64,000 bases of DNA from Ruminococcus sp. (GTDB lineage: Bacteria; Bacillota; Clostridia; Oscillospirales; Acutalibacteraceae), in the NCBI GenBank assembly GCA_003521625.1, contig DPHV01000024.1, positions 300,815-364,814 of the forward strand. Direction: 5' to 3'. This document shows, in pieces, positions 40,450-49,720 of this stretch. A program made the translations under genes and the position numbers. Numbering within the stretch: position 1 is the first letter of the stretch; each line of letters begins with the position of its first letter. The notes beneath the pieces were generated by a model that was not told the DNA's origin, made no database searches, and saw only the letters and a program-made list of their open reading frames with translations.

Positions 40450-42261
40450 TTAACCAATCATATGCCATTTTTCAAGTGCTTTTGCAATTTTTTCTCCTTT
40501 TGGAAGGAGTTTTATCTCTGTTGCTGTAAAAGCACGCATAATCAGCAATAAAATTATATACACAATTACGGCTGCAACTATAGCAATAATTGTTGACAGC
40601 CTTTGCGGAATCAATGGTGACAACAGCATATTTGTAAAGAACGCTGCCGCTGAACTGAACACCGCACCGATAAGAGGTTTAATTGTTGTTGAGAAGAAAT
40701 CAATTGATACCTTTGAATATTTGACAAGCAAATACATTCCGATTACAAATATTGTTGCAAAGCTTATGAGTGTACCTGCTGTCGCACCCTGAATATTAAA
40801 TTCAGGAATACTTACAAACATCCAGGAAGTTGCAATTTTAATCAGCATACAGACTGTGTAAAGCTTTAATGGCAGATTGACCTTTCCGATTCCGTTAAGC
40901 ATACTGCAAACAGGCGTTACTGCGGCTGTAAAGATTGCAGTTATTCCGTACAAAGTAAGTACGTTGCCGCCAATTTCTGCGATAGCTTTGTCTGAATATA
41001 TGAACGCCATAATCGGATGTGAAAGCACGCAAAGTCCAAGCGACATAGGAAGCGTGAACATCATTGTCATTCTGATTACAGTTTCTATTGACCGTTTCAG
41101 TTCTTCTTTATTACCTTTTGTCCACGCACTTGTAACGTTAGGCATTGCGCTTGAACCAAACACCTGCGTCACAGCAGTTACAAGCTGCATAAGAGTAAGA
41201 GCTGACGAGAAGCAACCCCAAAGCCGTGTGTGAATTGTGGGAGGTATTCCGGTAGAGCTTTCACCGTAGAATGCCTCTTTGGGATAAAATTCTTTGTATT
41301 GTGCATACAGCACGTCAGGATTTGTCTGTGCCATATTTGAAAGAATATTCTGTATGATAATCTGGTCAATAAGATTTCCAAGACTCATTACAAGCGTACC
41401 GGTTGCAATGGGAATAGCTGTTTTACAGATTATAATAAAGGTTTCTCTTTGCGCTCTTGAAGCAACAGAGCTTTGGTAATATTCTTTCGGAATACCGTCT
41501 CCGCCGATTTTATATTTAAGGAAAAGGAACAGAAATGACAAGAAACTGCCCAATGTAATTCCGCAGATTGCACCTGCAACTGAAAAGGCAAGGATTGTAT
41601 TCTGAGCCTCTGTTTCGGTAGCAAAGGTATACCACAAGAAAGTACCTGTCTGATTATAGGAGTCAATACCGAAGCGCATTACAAGATAAGCGCAAAGCGT
41701 ACCAATCAAAAGCTTTATTCCTGCCTCAATAATCTCTGAAATTGCCGTCGGCGTCATATTACGCTGGCCTTCAAAATAGCCTCGATATATGGAAGCGATA
41801 CAGCCAAACAGTATTGTCGGGGCAAGACAAAGCATTGCGTGAAGTGAATACGGCGAGTTAATGAACTGAACATAAACAAAGCTGCTGCCAATCATCGCAA
41901 TCAGGCAGACTATTCCGACAATTGAAAAAAGCGGAACTGAAATTTTATGTATCAGCTTTACATCATTATAGCGCTTTTCAGCCATATTCTGGGATACAAG
42001 ACGAGAAATTGCAATCGGCAGACCGCCTGTCGCTACCGTAAAAATCACGCAAAAGATTTCATAGGCGTTGCTGTAGAGTCCCATACCCATTGAAGCAACG
42101 TCCTCACCGAACATTGAATAAATATTGGTCAATAATATTTTGTCAAGAAGTCCGAAAACCTTGACTATAACCATACTCAATGTTAAAATTGCCGCACCCT
42201 TCAAAAAAGTTTGCGATACATCTTTTTCGGAAGTGGCGACGGCATTATATTTTTTTGACAA
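40450..42261 (-). CDS. YabM/SpoVB-like oligosaccharide flippase family protein (MOP superfamily)
   Basis: This 603-residue polytopic protein has about 14 helices and the polysaccharide-biosynthesis/MurJ-like fold: GAAILTLSMVIVKVFGLLDK at the N-terminus, GGLPIAISRLVSQNMA, and YRGYFEGQRNMTPTAISEI. A loop of roughly 50 residues (about 305-355) makes it longer than typical YabM or SpoVB (about 520). Relatives flip lipid-linked wall precursors or serve spore cortex synthesis, and which applies is not visible. The start is a TTG at 42261 after AAAGGTGAT. Upstream of mazG as in Bacillus. Confidence 0.87.
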   Translation of the reverse strand: MSKKYNAVATSEKDVSQTFLKGAAILTLSMVIVKVFGLLDKILLTNIYSMFGEDVASMGMGLYSNAYEIFCVIFTVATGGLPIAISRLVSQNMAEKRYNDVKLIHKISVPLFSIVGIVCLIAMIGSSFVYVQFINSPYSLHAMLCLAPTILFGCIASIYRGYFEGQRNMTPTAISEIIEAGIKLLIGTLCAYLVMRFGIDSYNQTGTFLWYTFATETEAQNTILAFSVAGAICGITLGSFLSFLFLFLKYKIGGDGIPKEYYQSSVASRAQRETFIIICKTAIPIATGTLVMSLGNLIDQIIIQNILSNMAQTNPDVLYAQYKEFYPKEAFYGESSTGIPPTIHTRLWGCFSSALTLMQLVTAVTQVFGSSAMPNVTSAWTKGNKEELKRSIETVIRMTMMFTLPMSLGLCVLSHPIMAFIYSDKAIAEIGGNVLTLYGITAIFTAAVTPVCSMLNGIGKVNLPLKLYTVCMLIKIATSWMFVSIPEFNIQGATAGTLISFATIFVIGMYLLVKYSKVSIDFFSTTIKPLIGAVFSSAAAFFTNMLLSPLIPQRLSTIIAIVAAVIVYIILLLIMRAFTATEIKLLPKGEKIAKALEKWHMIG

Positions 42262-42310
42262 ATCAAATCACCTTTTGAACTTATTTTAGCGTATCAATAT
42301 TACATACTAA

Positions 42311-42336
42311 CGGGCGGCAAAATATTATGTCGCCCG
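42311..42336 (-). promoter_or_regulatory. GC-rich hairpin after the zinc-ribbon gene
   Basis: A 9-pair stem (CGGGCGGCA with TGTCGCCCG, one G-U pair) stands out in an AT-rich gap. No T-run follows on the minus strand, so it may be a weak terminator of the zinc-ribbon gene or a leader structure of the flippase gene. Confidence 0.45.
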
Positions 42337-42374
42337 CAAATAATGTAAAATTATATATGGTTATTTGGTTACTT

Positions 42375-42839
42375 TCAGACTTCCTCTGAAGTATTTGTGC
42401 TTTCTTCTGTTTCTGCACTTTCAACGGTTTCAGAAGCTTTTTCAGACGAAAAATAATCATCGTTTACTTCATCAAGCCTTGCACCGCAGATATTGCAGAA
42501 AACCGAGTTTTTAGGAACGTTTGCATCGCACTGCGGACATTTTTTCTGATTCTTTGAAGCCGCAATATGCTCGTTGATTATGTTGAGATTGTCCTTTAAC
42601 TCTGTGATTTCAGCAACAGTCTGCTTAACCTGAGCGGATAAATCAATTCCGTGAACCTGCTCTTTATAGGTAAGTGCTCCGAGGTCACGAAGCTTTTTAT
42701 TGATTTCTCCCCTGATTTCAGCAGCGGTTATTTTATGCTTTGAAGCGTCATAAACATCTGAAGCTTTTTTTGAAACAGCAGAAGCAGCCGCTTTTGCATT
42801 TACAACAACATCATCAAAAATTTCATCAAATTTTCCCAT
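42375..42839 (-). CDS. Zinc-ribbon domain protein of unknown function
   Basis: This 154-residue soluble protein has an N-terminal Ala/Lys-rich helical region (about 10-45) and a coiled-coil-like middle (about 60-95). A double-Cys zinc ribbon (CPQCDANV, then CNICGARL, about 99-122) and an acidic Ser/Thr/Glu tail follow. No enzymatic motif is seen. Similar zinc-ribbon proteins occur singly in Clostridia without known role. It has a near-consensus promoter upstream and is probably monocistronic. Confidence 0.8.
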   Translation of the reverse strand: MGKFDEIFDDVVVNAKAAASAVSKKASDVYDASKHKITAAEIRGEINKKLRDLGALTYKEQVHGIDLSAQVKQTVAEITELKDNLNIINEHIAASKNQKKCPQCDANVPKNSVFCNICGARLDEVNDDYFSSEKASETVESAETEESTNTSEEV

Positions 42840-42907
42840 TACAATATCAACCTTTCTAAATTAAAATAATATAGTTTGTACGAGCAAGATTATTATAAGT
42901 TACGCAT

Positions 42908-42936
42908 ATTATATCACTGTTTATCACAATAATCAA
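42908..42936 (-). promoter_or_regulatory. Promoter of the zinc-ribbon gene
   Basis: Reading leftwards, TTGATT (42931-42936), a 17-bp spacer and a perfect TATAAT (42908-42913) lie about 70 bp before the ATG, starting right after the hemZ stop. Confidence 0.75.
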
Positions 42937-42941
42937 CAGTT

Positions 42942-44372
42942 TTATTTACCATAAAACCTCATTATTGACGACTTTCTTTCAATCAGCTCATCGAAACGGT
43001 CTACATATTCATACGGATACTTAAAGTTGAATATTCGTTCAAGATAGTCGGTTTCGTTATTTTTAAGCTTTGTAACTCCTCCCGAACCGCAGGCAAGAAT
43101 TGTGTGGGTTTCGTCCATAACATAGACATTGTACAGACTTTCAAAGCCTTTTTTTGACCATCCGACATTTTCAAGATTTCCGACCATTCTGCTTTGACGA
43201 TACATATAGTAAGGGATATATTCTTCTGAAGTAAGCACGTTTTGAGTATAGTCGAGCATTTTTCTTGCAGTTTCGGCGTCTTCTCTGTTAAGAGTTTTGC
43301 CGATATTCGTAAGAGTTGACGCACGCTTCATACAAAGCGTATGTACGGTGATACATTCGGGAGATAACGCACGGACGATGTCAAGAGAATTAATAAAGCT
43401 ATCAGCGGTATCAGTAGGAAGTCCTGCAATTAAATCAGTATTGATATTGTCAAATCCGCATTTTCTTGCAAGCTCAAACGCTGTAAAAAACTGTTCCGAG
43501 TTGTGCTTTCTGCCGATTTCTCTTAATACATTATCATTAGTAGTCTGCGGATTTATGCTTATTCTGTCAACTTTATTTTCTTTTAAAGCACAAAGTCGCT
43601 CTTTATCAATAGTATCAGGGCGACCTGCTTCAACCGTAAATTCCCTGCAAGTTGACATATCAAAGCTATTCCTTACTGTATTAAGCACTTTATCAAGCAG
43701 TTCAGCATTAAGCGTTGTTGGCGTTCCGCCGCCGAAATATACAGTTTCAAGTCTTAATCCGAGGTCTGATGCAATCTGCGCCGTTGTTTTTATCTCTTCG
43801 CAAAGGAGCTCTGTATACGGTTCAATCAGCTTTTTAGCACGCTCGACAGACGACATTACGAAGGAACAATAACTGCACCTGGACGGGCAGAAAGGGATTC
43901 CAACGTACAAACTGAATGATTCGGGACGTGAAAGGTCGAGAATTTTCTTTTCGTTTTTCTCTGTCAGCTCAGCAAGTTCTAATTTTTCTGGGCTTACGTG
44001 AAATTCATCTAAAAACTTTCTTCTTGCACCATCTGCCCCGAGTTCTTCGCACAAACGCCTGAACAGCTTTACCGGACGAACGCCTGTAAGCACTCCCCAC
44101 GGCTGTGTATAACCCGAATACTGACATAAAAGCTTATAGAGAAGCTGTGCAGATGTAAGCTCGTTATCATCGGTTCTGTCAGACACAAGAGATTTTTGAA
44201 AGTCATTTATTGAAACTTCAATTCTGACTTTATCCAATACTTCGGTATAGATATACGGCTGTTCTACTGAATCAAAGTTTTTGAATACATTGATTTTTTC
44301 GTTAGGAAAAAACAGCCTTGTAAGGTTTTCCAGTTCAAACCAGAAATTGTGATTTTTAACGTATAAATTCAT
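42942..44372 (-). CDS. hemZ: HemZ-like radical SAM protein (coproporphyrinogen dehydrogenase family)
   Basis: The 476-residue protein has a HemZ-type N-terminal extension (about 1-150, with GVLTGVRPVK) before the radical SAM barrel. The cluster motif is C162, C166, C169 in FCPSRCSYCSF. YFGGGTPTTL and TDLIAGLPTDT are HemN-family segments. HemZ of Bacillus is linked to anaerobic haem synthesis, but many Clostridia without haem pathways carry it, so the true substrate is uncertain. Last gene of the long hprK-to-hemZ series, one base after the MBL-fold gene. Confidence 0.9.
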   Translation of the reverse strand: MNLYVKNHNFWFELENLTRLFFPNEKINVFKNFDSVEQPYIYTEVLDKVRIEVSINDFQKSLVSDRTDDNELTSAQLLYKLLCQYSGYTQPWGVLTGVRPVKLFRRLCEELGADGARRKFLDEFHVSPEKLELAELTEKNEKKILDLSRPESFSLYVGIPFCPSRCSYCSFVMSSVERAKKLIEPYTELLCEEIKTTAQIASDLGLRLETVYFGGGTPTTLNAELLDKVLNTVRNSFDMSTCREFTVEAGRPDTIDKERLCALKENKVDRISINPQTTNDNVLREIGRKHNSEQFFTAFELARKCGFDNINTDLIAGLPTDTADSFINSLDIVRALSPECITVHTLCMKRASTLTNIGKTLNREDAETARKMLDYTQNVLTSEEYIPYYMYRQSRMVGNLENVGWSKKGFESLYNVYVMDETHTILACGSGGVTKLKNNETDYLERIFNFKYPYEYVDRFDELIERKSSIMRFYGK

Positions 44373-44373
44373 A

Positions 44374-45000
44374 TTACAGCATCCTCATCAGAGGGTTGTA
44401 TTTTCTTTCGTGTTCAAGTGTTGAAAGCGGGCCGTGACCGGGAATCACACGGTAATCTCCCGAAAGATTCTTAAGCCTTAAAATTGAGCTGTACATATCG
44501 CTGTTGCTTCCTGTCGGTAAATCGGTTCTTCCATAGGATTCACAGAAAAGCGTATCACCGCTTATAAGCGTATCGTCAAAAATAAAACAACCGCCGCCGC
44601 TTGTGTGACCGGGAGTCTGAATATAGCGGATTTCGGTTTCACCGAGCATAAAGGTATCGTTATCATTTAAAAGTATATCGGCTGAAAAAGCAGGCAAATC
44701 TATATTGTGATTAACGCTTAAATTCAGAGTCGGTGTGCTTAAAAACTTATTTTCTTTTTCACCCGTAACAATTTTTGCGTTAAACCTGTCTGCAAGCTGT
44801 TTTGCAAAGCCAATATGGTCATAGTGGCCGTGAGTGAGCAGTACATATTCAAGCTTTCCGCCGTCTTTTTCAATCTGCTCTATAAGCTCATCTGACTTTT
44901 CACCAGGGTCAACAACGGCTGATTTACCGGTTGCTTTGTCAACAAGATAACAGCAGTTTGTTGCAAGAAAGGTCACGTTATATACTTTTACATCTATCAT
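44374..45000 (-). CDS. MBL-fold metallohydrolase, glyoxalase II-like
   Basis: The 208-residue enzyme has the metallo-beta-lactamase fold with THGHYDHIG (HxHxDH), TPGHTSGGGCFIF, SGDTLF and the closing IPGHGP, all metal ligands of the glyoxalase II/YcbL branch. Thioester or similar hydrolysis is likely; the substrate is unknown. Its ATG overlaps the dtd stop codon (ATGA), so translation is coupled. The rel-dtd-MBL-hemZ order is common in Firmicutes. Confidence 0.92.
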   Translation of the reverse strand: MIDVKVYNVTFLATNCCYLVDKATGKSAVVDPGEKSDELIEQIEKDGGKLEYVLLTHGHYDHIGFAKQLADRFNAKIVTGEKENKFLSTPTLNLSVNHNIDLPAFSADILLNDNDTFMLGETEIRYIQTPGHTSGGGCFIFDDTLISGDTLFCESYGRTDLPTGSNSDMYSSILRLKNLSGDYRVIPGHGPLSTLEHERKYNPLMRML

Positions 45001-45452
45001 TTTTTCAAATCCTTTGAGTTAATTTCAATTGTTACAGGACCGTCGTTTGTAAGAGAAACCTGCATATCTGCACCGAAAACGCCCTTTTCTACACGTGAAA
45101 TTCCGTTATCGGTCATTTTACGGCAGAAATATTCGTAAAGTGGCTCGGCTGTTTCAGGACGCGCGGCGGCAATAAAGCTCGGACGACGTCCGTGGGAACA
45201 GTCGGCACAAAGAGTGAAGTTTGAAATTACAAGCACACCGCCGCCTACATCGGTAAGTGAAAGGTTCATCTTGTCATTTTCATCGGTAAAAATCCGAAGT
45301 CCCGATATTTTTGCGGCGAGCACATCGGCGTCACGCTGTTCATCACCGTTTTCAACACCGAGCAGAATCAGAAAACCTTTATCAATCTGACCGACTGTTT
45401 TGTTTTCAATATCAACACGTGCATTTGATACACGCTGTAGGATTGCTTTCAT
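44997..45452 (-). CDS. dtd: D-aminoacyl-tRNA deacylase
   Basis: Dtd frees tRNAs mischarged with D-amino acids or glycine. The 151-residue protein begins MKAILQRVSNARVDIENKTV and carries the two cross-subunit motifs SNFTLCADCSHGRRPSF (SQxTL-like) and NDGPVTIEI. A longer in-frame extension into rel is rejected because rel ends one base before this ATG. Coupled at both ends, to rel and to the MBL gene. Confidence 0.95.
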   Translation of the reverse strand: MKAILQRVSNARVDIENKTVGQIDKGFLILLGVENGDEQRDADVLAAKISGLRIFTDENDKMNLSLTDVGGGVLVISNFTLCADCSHGRRPSFIAAARPETAEPLYEYFCRKMTDNGISRVEKGVFGADMQVSLTNDGPVTIEINSKDLKK

Positions 45453-45453
45453 A

Positions 45454-47646
45454 TTATAACCTCTTGATTTCCTCGATTCCGTTAATATCGGAAAGCTTTG
45501 AAATAACGCCACGCAGGTGATTACGTCCCATAACGTCAATCGTTGCAGTAACAACAGCCTTGCCGTCCTTAAGCTCTCTTGAATTAAGCGAATGAATAAA
45601 AATATGCATATTAGAAAGCTTGATTGTAACATCGGCAAGAAGTCCTGTTCTGTCGATTGCAGTAATCTGTAAGGTACTGCGAAAAGCATCTCCTGTTTCG
45701 TCTTCCCAGTAGCAGGAAACCCAACGTTCCGGCTCTTCGCTCTTGGAAATATCTTTCGGTACATTTGTGCAATTGCGTTTATGAATTGAAACGCCGTAAC
45801 CTCTTGTAATGTAGCCGATTATGTCGTCGCCCGGCAGAGGATTACAGCAGTTTGAAAACTTAACAAGTACATCGTCTGCACCCTCGATTACAACACCCGA
45901 AGTTGCCTTGTTGCGCTTTACGGGAGCTTGAGGAACAGAAATTTCCTCAATATCAACTGCGTAGGTTTTCTGATACTCCTCTTTCAGTCTGGGCATAATT
46001 TTCCAGAGCTGAACACCGCCGTAGCCAATTGCAGCATAAAAATCGTCAAGAGTATTATACTGCTTTTTTACCATAATCTTTTTGAGAAATTCCGGGTATT
46101 CTTCCTCGGTAAGATTGATTCCGTTACGCTTAAATTCACGTTCAAGCATCTGCTTACCTTCAACAATATTTTCGTCACGCTTTTCGTTTTTATACCATTG
46201 GCGGATTTTTGACTTTGCAGAAGCTGTTTTGCATATATCAATCCACGACTTATTGGGATGTTCTTCCTTTTGGGTAATAATCTCGCAGATTTCGCCTGTT
46301 TTGAGCTTATAGTCGATTGGCACAATTTTTCCGTTTACCTTTGCGCCGACCATTCTGTGACCTACCTGCGTATGAATGATATAGGCAAGGTCTACAGGGG
46401 TTGAGCCACGAGGAAGACTTATAACGTCACCCTTTGGAGTAAATACATAAACGTCGTTTTCTTCAAAGTCGTTGCGTATATTCTTTGCAATGTCGGTAGC
46501 ATCCTCAGCTTGGAGCTGGTCAAGAATCATACTTTTTACTCGCTCAATATTCTCTTGCATCTTATCATTCTTATTTCCGCCGCCCATTCCAAGCTTATAT
46601 TTCCAATGCGCAGCGATTCCGTATTCAGCGGTATAGTGCATTTCCCATGTTCTTATCTGAACTTCAAAAGGAATCGCCTTATTGTCAAGAACAGTAGTAT
46701 GAAGCGACTGGTACATATTCGGCTTGGGCATTGAAATGTAATCCTTGAATCGATTCGGTATAGGTTTAAAAATATCGTGAACTACGCCGAGAACATTGTA
46801 GCAATCGGGTACTGTGTCAACTATTACTCTGACTGCAAAAACGTCGAAAATCTGGTCGATTGTTCTGCCCTGCATAAATGTTTTACGGTAGATGCTGTTA
46901 ATGCTTTTAACCCTGCCGCTTATATATACATTTTTAATTGTATTTTCTGTCTTTTCAAGAATCTGATTCTTTATTGATTCAATAAACCTGTCTCTGCCCT
47001 CTTCATTCATTAAAAGAGCGTCTTCGATTTCCTTATAACCAACGGGGTCAAGATACTGCAAAGAACGATCTTCAAGCTCATCCTTAACGGTTTTGATACC
47101 AAGACGGTGAGCAATCGGAGCGAAAACCTGCATATTTTCAAGTGACTTATCTCTGCGCTTCTGCTCGGGCATACAATCCATTGTGCGCATATTATGAAGT
47201 CTGTCGGAAAGCTTTATAATGATTACCCTGATGTCATCAGCCATAGCAATAAGCATCTTACGGATATTTTCCGCCTGCTGTTGTTCACGTGTAGAATAGG
47301 GAATTTTTGAGATTTTAGTTACGCCGTCTATCAGCTTTGCTACTTCTCCTCCGAACTGCTTTGAAATTTCATCAAGCATTACGGGAGTATCTTCGACAAC
47401 GTCGTGCAGAAGTGCGCCGCAGATTGAATCAGTATCCATTCCAAGCTCGGCTACAATGCAGGCAACGGAAGTCGGATGAAGTATATAAGGTATACCCGAT
47501 ACCCTGCGCTGGTCACCGTGAGATTTTTCGGCGAGCTTATATGCTTTTGTAATTTTTTCCATATCATAGGTATTTTCCGAACGCTCCATAATATTCTTAA
47601 GCTCGGAAAAATCCTGATAATGAGCTACATTTGAATACTTACTCAC
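45454..47646 (-). CDS. rel: Bifunctional (p)ppGpp synthetase/hydrolase Rel
   Basis: This is the stringent-response enzyme. The 730-residue protein has the complete Rel order: HD hydrolase domain with RVSGIPYILHP and HDVVEDT (His81-Asp82), synthetase domain with RFKDYISMPKPNMYQSLHTT, TGS domain (VFTPKGDVISLPRGSTPVD), a Cys-containing zinc-finger segment (NCCNPLPGD), and a C-terminal ACT domain. Intact HD and synthetase motifs suggest both activities. The GTG start at 47646 follows GAGGAG and overlaps the recJ end by 8 bp. Confidence 0.96.
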   Translation of the reverse strand: MSKYSNVAHYQDFSELKNIMERSENTYDMEKITKAYKLAEKSHGDQRRVSGIPYILHPTSVACIVAELGMDTDSICGALLHDVVEDTPVMLDEISKQFGGEVAKLIDGVTKISKIPYSTREQQQAENIRKMLIAMADDIRVIIIKLSDRLHNMRTMDCMPEQKRRDKSLENMQVFAPIAHRLGIKTVKDELEDRSLQYLDPVGYKEIEDALLMNEEGRDRFIESIKNQILEKTENTIKNVYISGRVKSINSIYRKTFMQGRTIDQIFDVFAVRVIVDTVPDCYNVLGVVHDIFKPIPNRFKDYISMPKPNMYQSLHTTVLDNKAIPFEVQIRTWEMHYTAEYGIAAHWKYKLGMGGGNKNDKMQENIERVKSMILDQLQAEDATDIAKNIRNDFEENDVYVFTPKGDVISLPRGSTPVDLAYIIHTQVGHRMVGAKVNGKIVPIDYKLKTGEICEIITQKEEHPNKSWIDICKTASAKSKIRQWYKNEKRDENIVEGKQMLEREFKRNGINLTEEEYPEFLKKIMVKKQYNTLDDFYAAIGYGGVQLWKIMPRLKEEYQKTYAVDIEEISVPQAPVKRNKATSGVVIEGADDVLVKFSNCCNPLPGDDIIGYITRGYGVSIHKRNCTNVPKDISKSEEPERWVSCYWEDETGDAFRSTLQITAIDRTGLLADVTIKLSNMHIFIHSLNSRELKDGKAVVTATIDVMGRNHLRGVISKLSDINGIEEIKRL

Positions 47647-49690
47647 CGTAACACTCCTCTTTTAATTTTCTTATTATACGTGCAGAGTCAAGCGAAACCT
47701 TACCTCTTACCTCATTAAGCTTTATAGTGCTTGATTTCATACTTTCACAAACTTCGATAAGGTTAAGCTCGTTCATTGCTTTAAGGATAACTCTAATTTT
47801 ACCAAAACTCAGCTTATTGTCAAGCTTATGTACAAGAGTATCAAAAGAAAAATTATATCCGCCGTTTGATTTCAGGAATCTGTAAAGCAAAGCAAAATCG
47901 TCACGTGTTGGTAAAATTGACAGCAACTGCTGTTTTGAAAGAGGGTTTCCAAGACAGAATTCTTCAAAAATACGTTCGCTTTGCAAGATTTCAAGTGAAT
48001 TGTCACTGTCGGCTTTAACAGCCTTAACGATTACAGAAACGCTTACATTACCATTGTATTCGTTTGTATCGAGCGTTACCGCTAAATCAAGCAAATCACC
48101 TTTTTTGTAGGGAAATTCCTCCGTTGATGTAAAAAAGCAAAGTGCGTTAATTATTGCACCGTTTCTTGAAAGAACAAGCTTCAGATGCTTATTATTCGAT
48201 AAAGGAATAATATTATCAAGAGCCATTTTATAAAGTCCGAAAATCGGGGTAGGATTACCGGAACCGAATGGCTGTAAGCACGAAAGCGACTGCACAAGGT
48301 CAACTGTTATAAATGACGGATTGAGCTTACACTCAATATTCAGTTTGTCGAACGGCATATTGCTAAAAGAATTTGCAAACTCGTTAATTCTTTTTCGGAA
48401 TAAAGAAATATTTTTACTTTCAAGTGACAAGCCGACAGCCATAGGATGACCGCCGTAATGAGTGAGTAAATCAGCGCAGGCAAACACAGCGTCACATAGA
48501 GGAAATCCCTCAACGCTTCTGCCCGAAGCTTTTGCTGTGTCACCAAAACGTGATATTATAATTGTCGGCTTTCCGTAAATTTCTTTAATACGTGAAGCGA
48601 CAATTCCGATTACACCCTGATGCCAGTTTTCCCCGTCAATAACTATTATCTTATCTAATATAAGCGATGGGTTTTGTTGTATTTCAAAATCTATTTTATT
48701 TAAAATTTCTGTTTCTATCTGTCTGCGTTCTGTATTGTCCTCACACAACTGCGAAGAAATTTCATTTGCCTGCTCTTCATCTTCTGTAAGCAAAAGCTCA
48801 ACAGATTTTCCCGAAAGTCCAAGTCTGCCTACTGCATTTATTCGTGGTACAAGCGTAAATGATACGTTACCTGCGGTAAGATTTTTCCCTGCAAGTCCTG
48901 AGCTTTCAACAAGGGCATTAATTCCTACCCTGTCGCTGTTCATAATACTTTGAATTCCACGCTTGACAAACACTCTGTTTTCGCCCTTAAGCTCAACAAT
49001 ATCGCCGATTGTTCCAATACATAATAAATCGGCGTAATTGTCGAGGAGTGAATTTGCGTCGCAATAATCTCCTTCGAGAGCCATAATCAGCTTAAAAGCC
49101 ACTCCGACTCCGGAAAGATTTTTAAATTTACTCTGACAGTCCTGTCTGTGCAAATCAACAACCGCACAGGCATTGGGAAGATTTCCTGTCGGCATATGGT
49201 GGTCAGTTACAACGGTATCGATTTCAAGTGAAGATGCGTAATCAATTTCTTCCAAAGCCGCAATGCCGTTATCAACGGTGACTATCAGTCTTACTCCCTT
49301 TTCCTTGAGAAAATCGACCGCTGAATTATTCATTCCGTAGCCCTCTGTTTCACGTGAAGGAATGTAATACATAGCGTTTGCACCGATTGTATCAAAATAT
49401 GAATACAGAAGTGCGGTAGATGTTACGCCGTCAGCGTCATAATCGCCGTAAACACAGATTAGTTCATCATTGTCAAGAGCTGTTTTTATACGGCTGACAG
49501 CCTTATCCATATCCTTTATTTCATAAGGAGAGGCTATTTCGGAATCATTATAGAGAAAATCCTCAATCTCTCCCTGTGTATTAATATTACGTATCTGGAG
49601 CAGCATTGCAACAATTGCAGGCAGCTCATATTTAGTTTGTATTTCAGAGGCTTCGGCTTTGTTAAGCTCTGATACTGTCCACAATTTCAA
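47639..49690 (-). CDS. recJ: Single-stranded-DNA-specific exonuclease RecJ
   Basis: RecJ is a 5'-3' exonuclease in recombination and repair. The roughly 683-residue protein has the DHH-family motifs CVYGDYDADGVTST, VTDHHMP and GGHPMAVGLSL, followed by an OB-type domain and a C-terminal extension. Start choice is uncertain. A TTG at 49690 (MKLWTV) fits family N-termini, but TTGs at 49699 and 49702 are also open and the only ribosome binding site (GAAAGG) lies close to them. It sits between recN and rel, overlapping rel by 8 bp. Confidence 0.93.
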   Translation of the reverse strand: MKLWTVSELNKAEASEIQTKYELPAIVAMLLQIRNINTQGEIEDFLYNDSEIASPYEIKDMDKAVSRIKTALDNDELICVYGDYDADGVTSTALLYSYFDTIGANAMYYIPSRETEGYGMNNSAVDFLKEKGVRLIVTVDNGIAALEEIDYASSLEIDTVVTDHHMPTGNLPNACAVVDLHRQDCQSKFKNLSGVGVAFKLIMALEGDYCDANSLLDNYADLLCIGTIGDIVELKGENRVFVKRGIQSIMNSDRVGINALVESSGLAGKNLTAGNVSFTLVPRINAVGRLGLSGKSVELLLTEDEEQANEISSQLCEDNTERRQIETEILNKIDFEIQQNPSLILDKIIVIDGENWHQGVIGIVASRIKEIYGKPTIIISRFGDTAKASGRSVEGFPLCDAVFACADLLTHYGGHPMAVGLSLESKNISLFRKRINEFANSFSNMPFDKLNIECKLNPSFITVDLVQSLSCLQPFGSGNPTPIFGLYKMALDNIIPLSNNKHLKLVLSRNGAIINALCFFTSTEEFPYKKGDLLDLAVTLDTNEYNGNVSVSVIVKAVKADSDNSLEILQSERIFEEFCLGNPLSKQQLLSILPTRDDFALLYRFLKSNGGYNFSFDTLVHKLDNKLSFGKIRVILKAMNELNLIEVCESMKSSTIKLNEVRGKVSLDSARIIRKLKEECYGE

Positions 49691-49720
49691 AAAATGCAAC
49701 AACCTTTCATTTAGTTAATA

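Noticed and set aside
43297..43872. Plus-strand open frame of 191 codons
   Set aside because: It is antisense to the well-supported hemZ gene, has no family resemblance and shows low-complexity Ser/Leu/Phe composition typical of a shadow frame.
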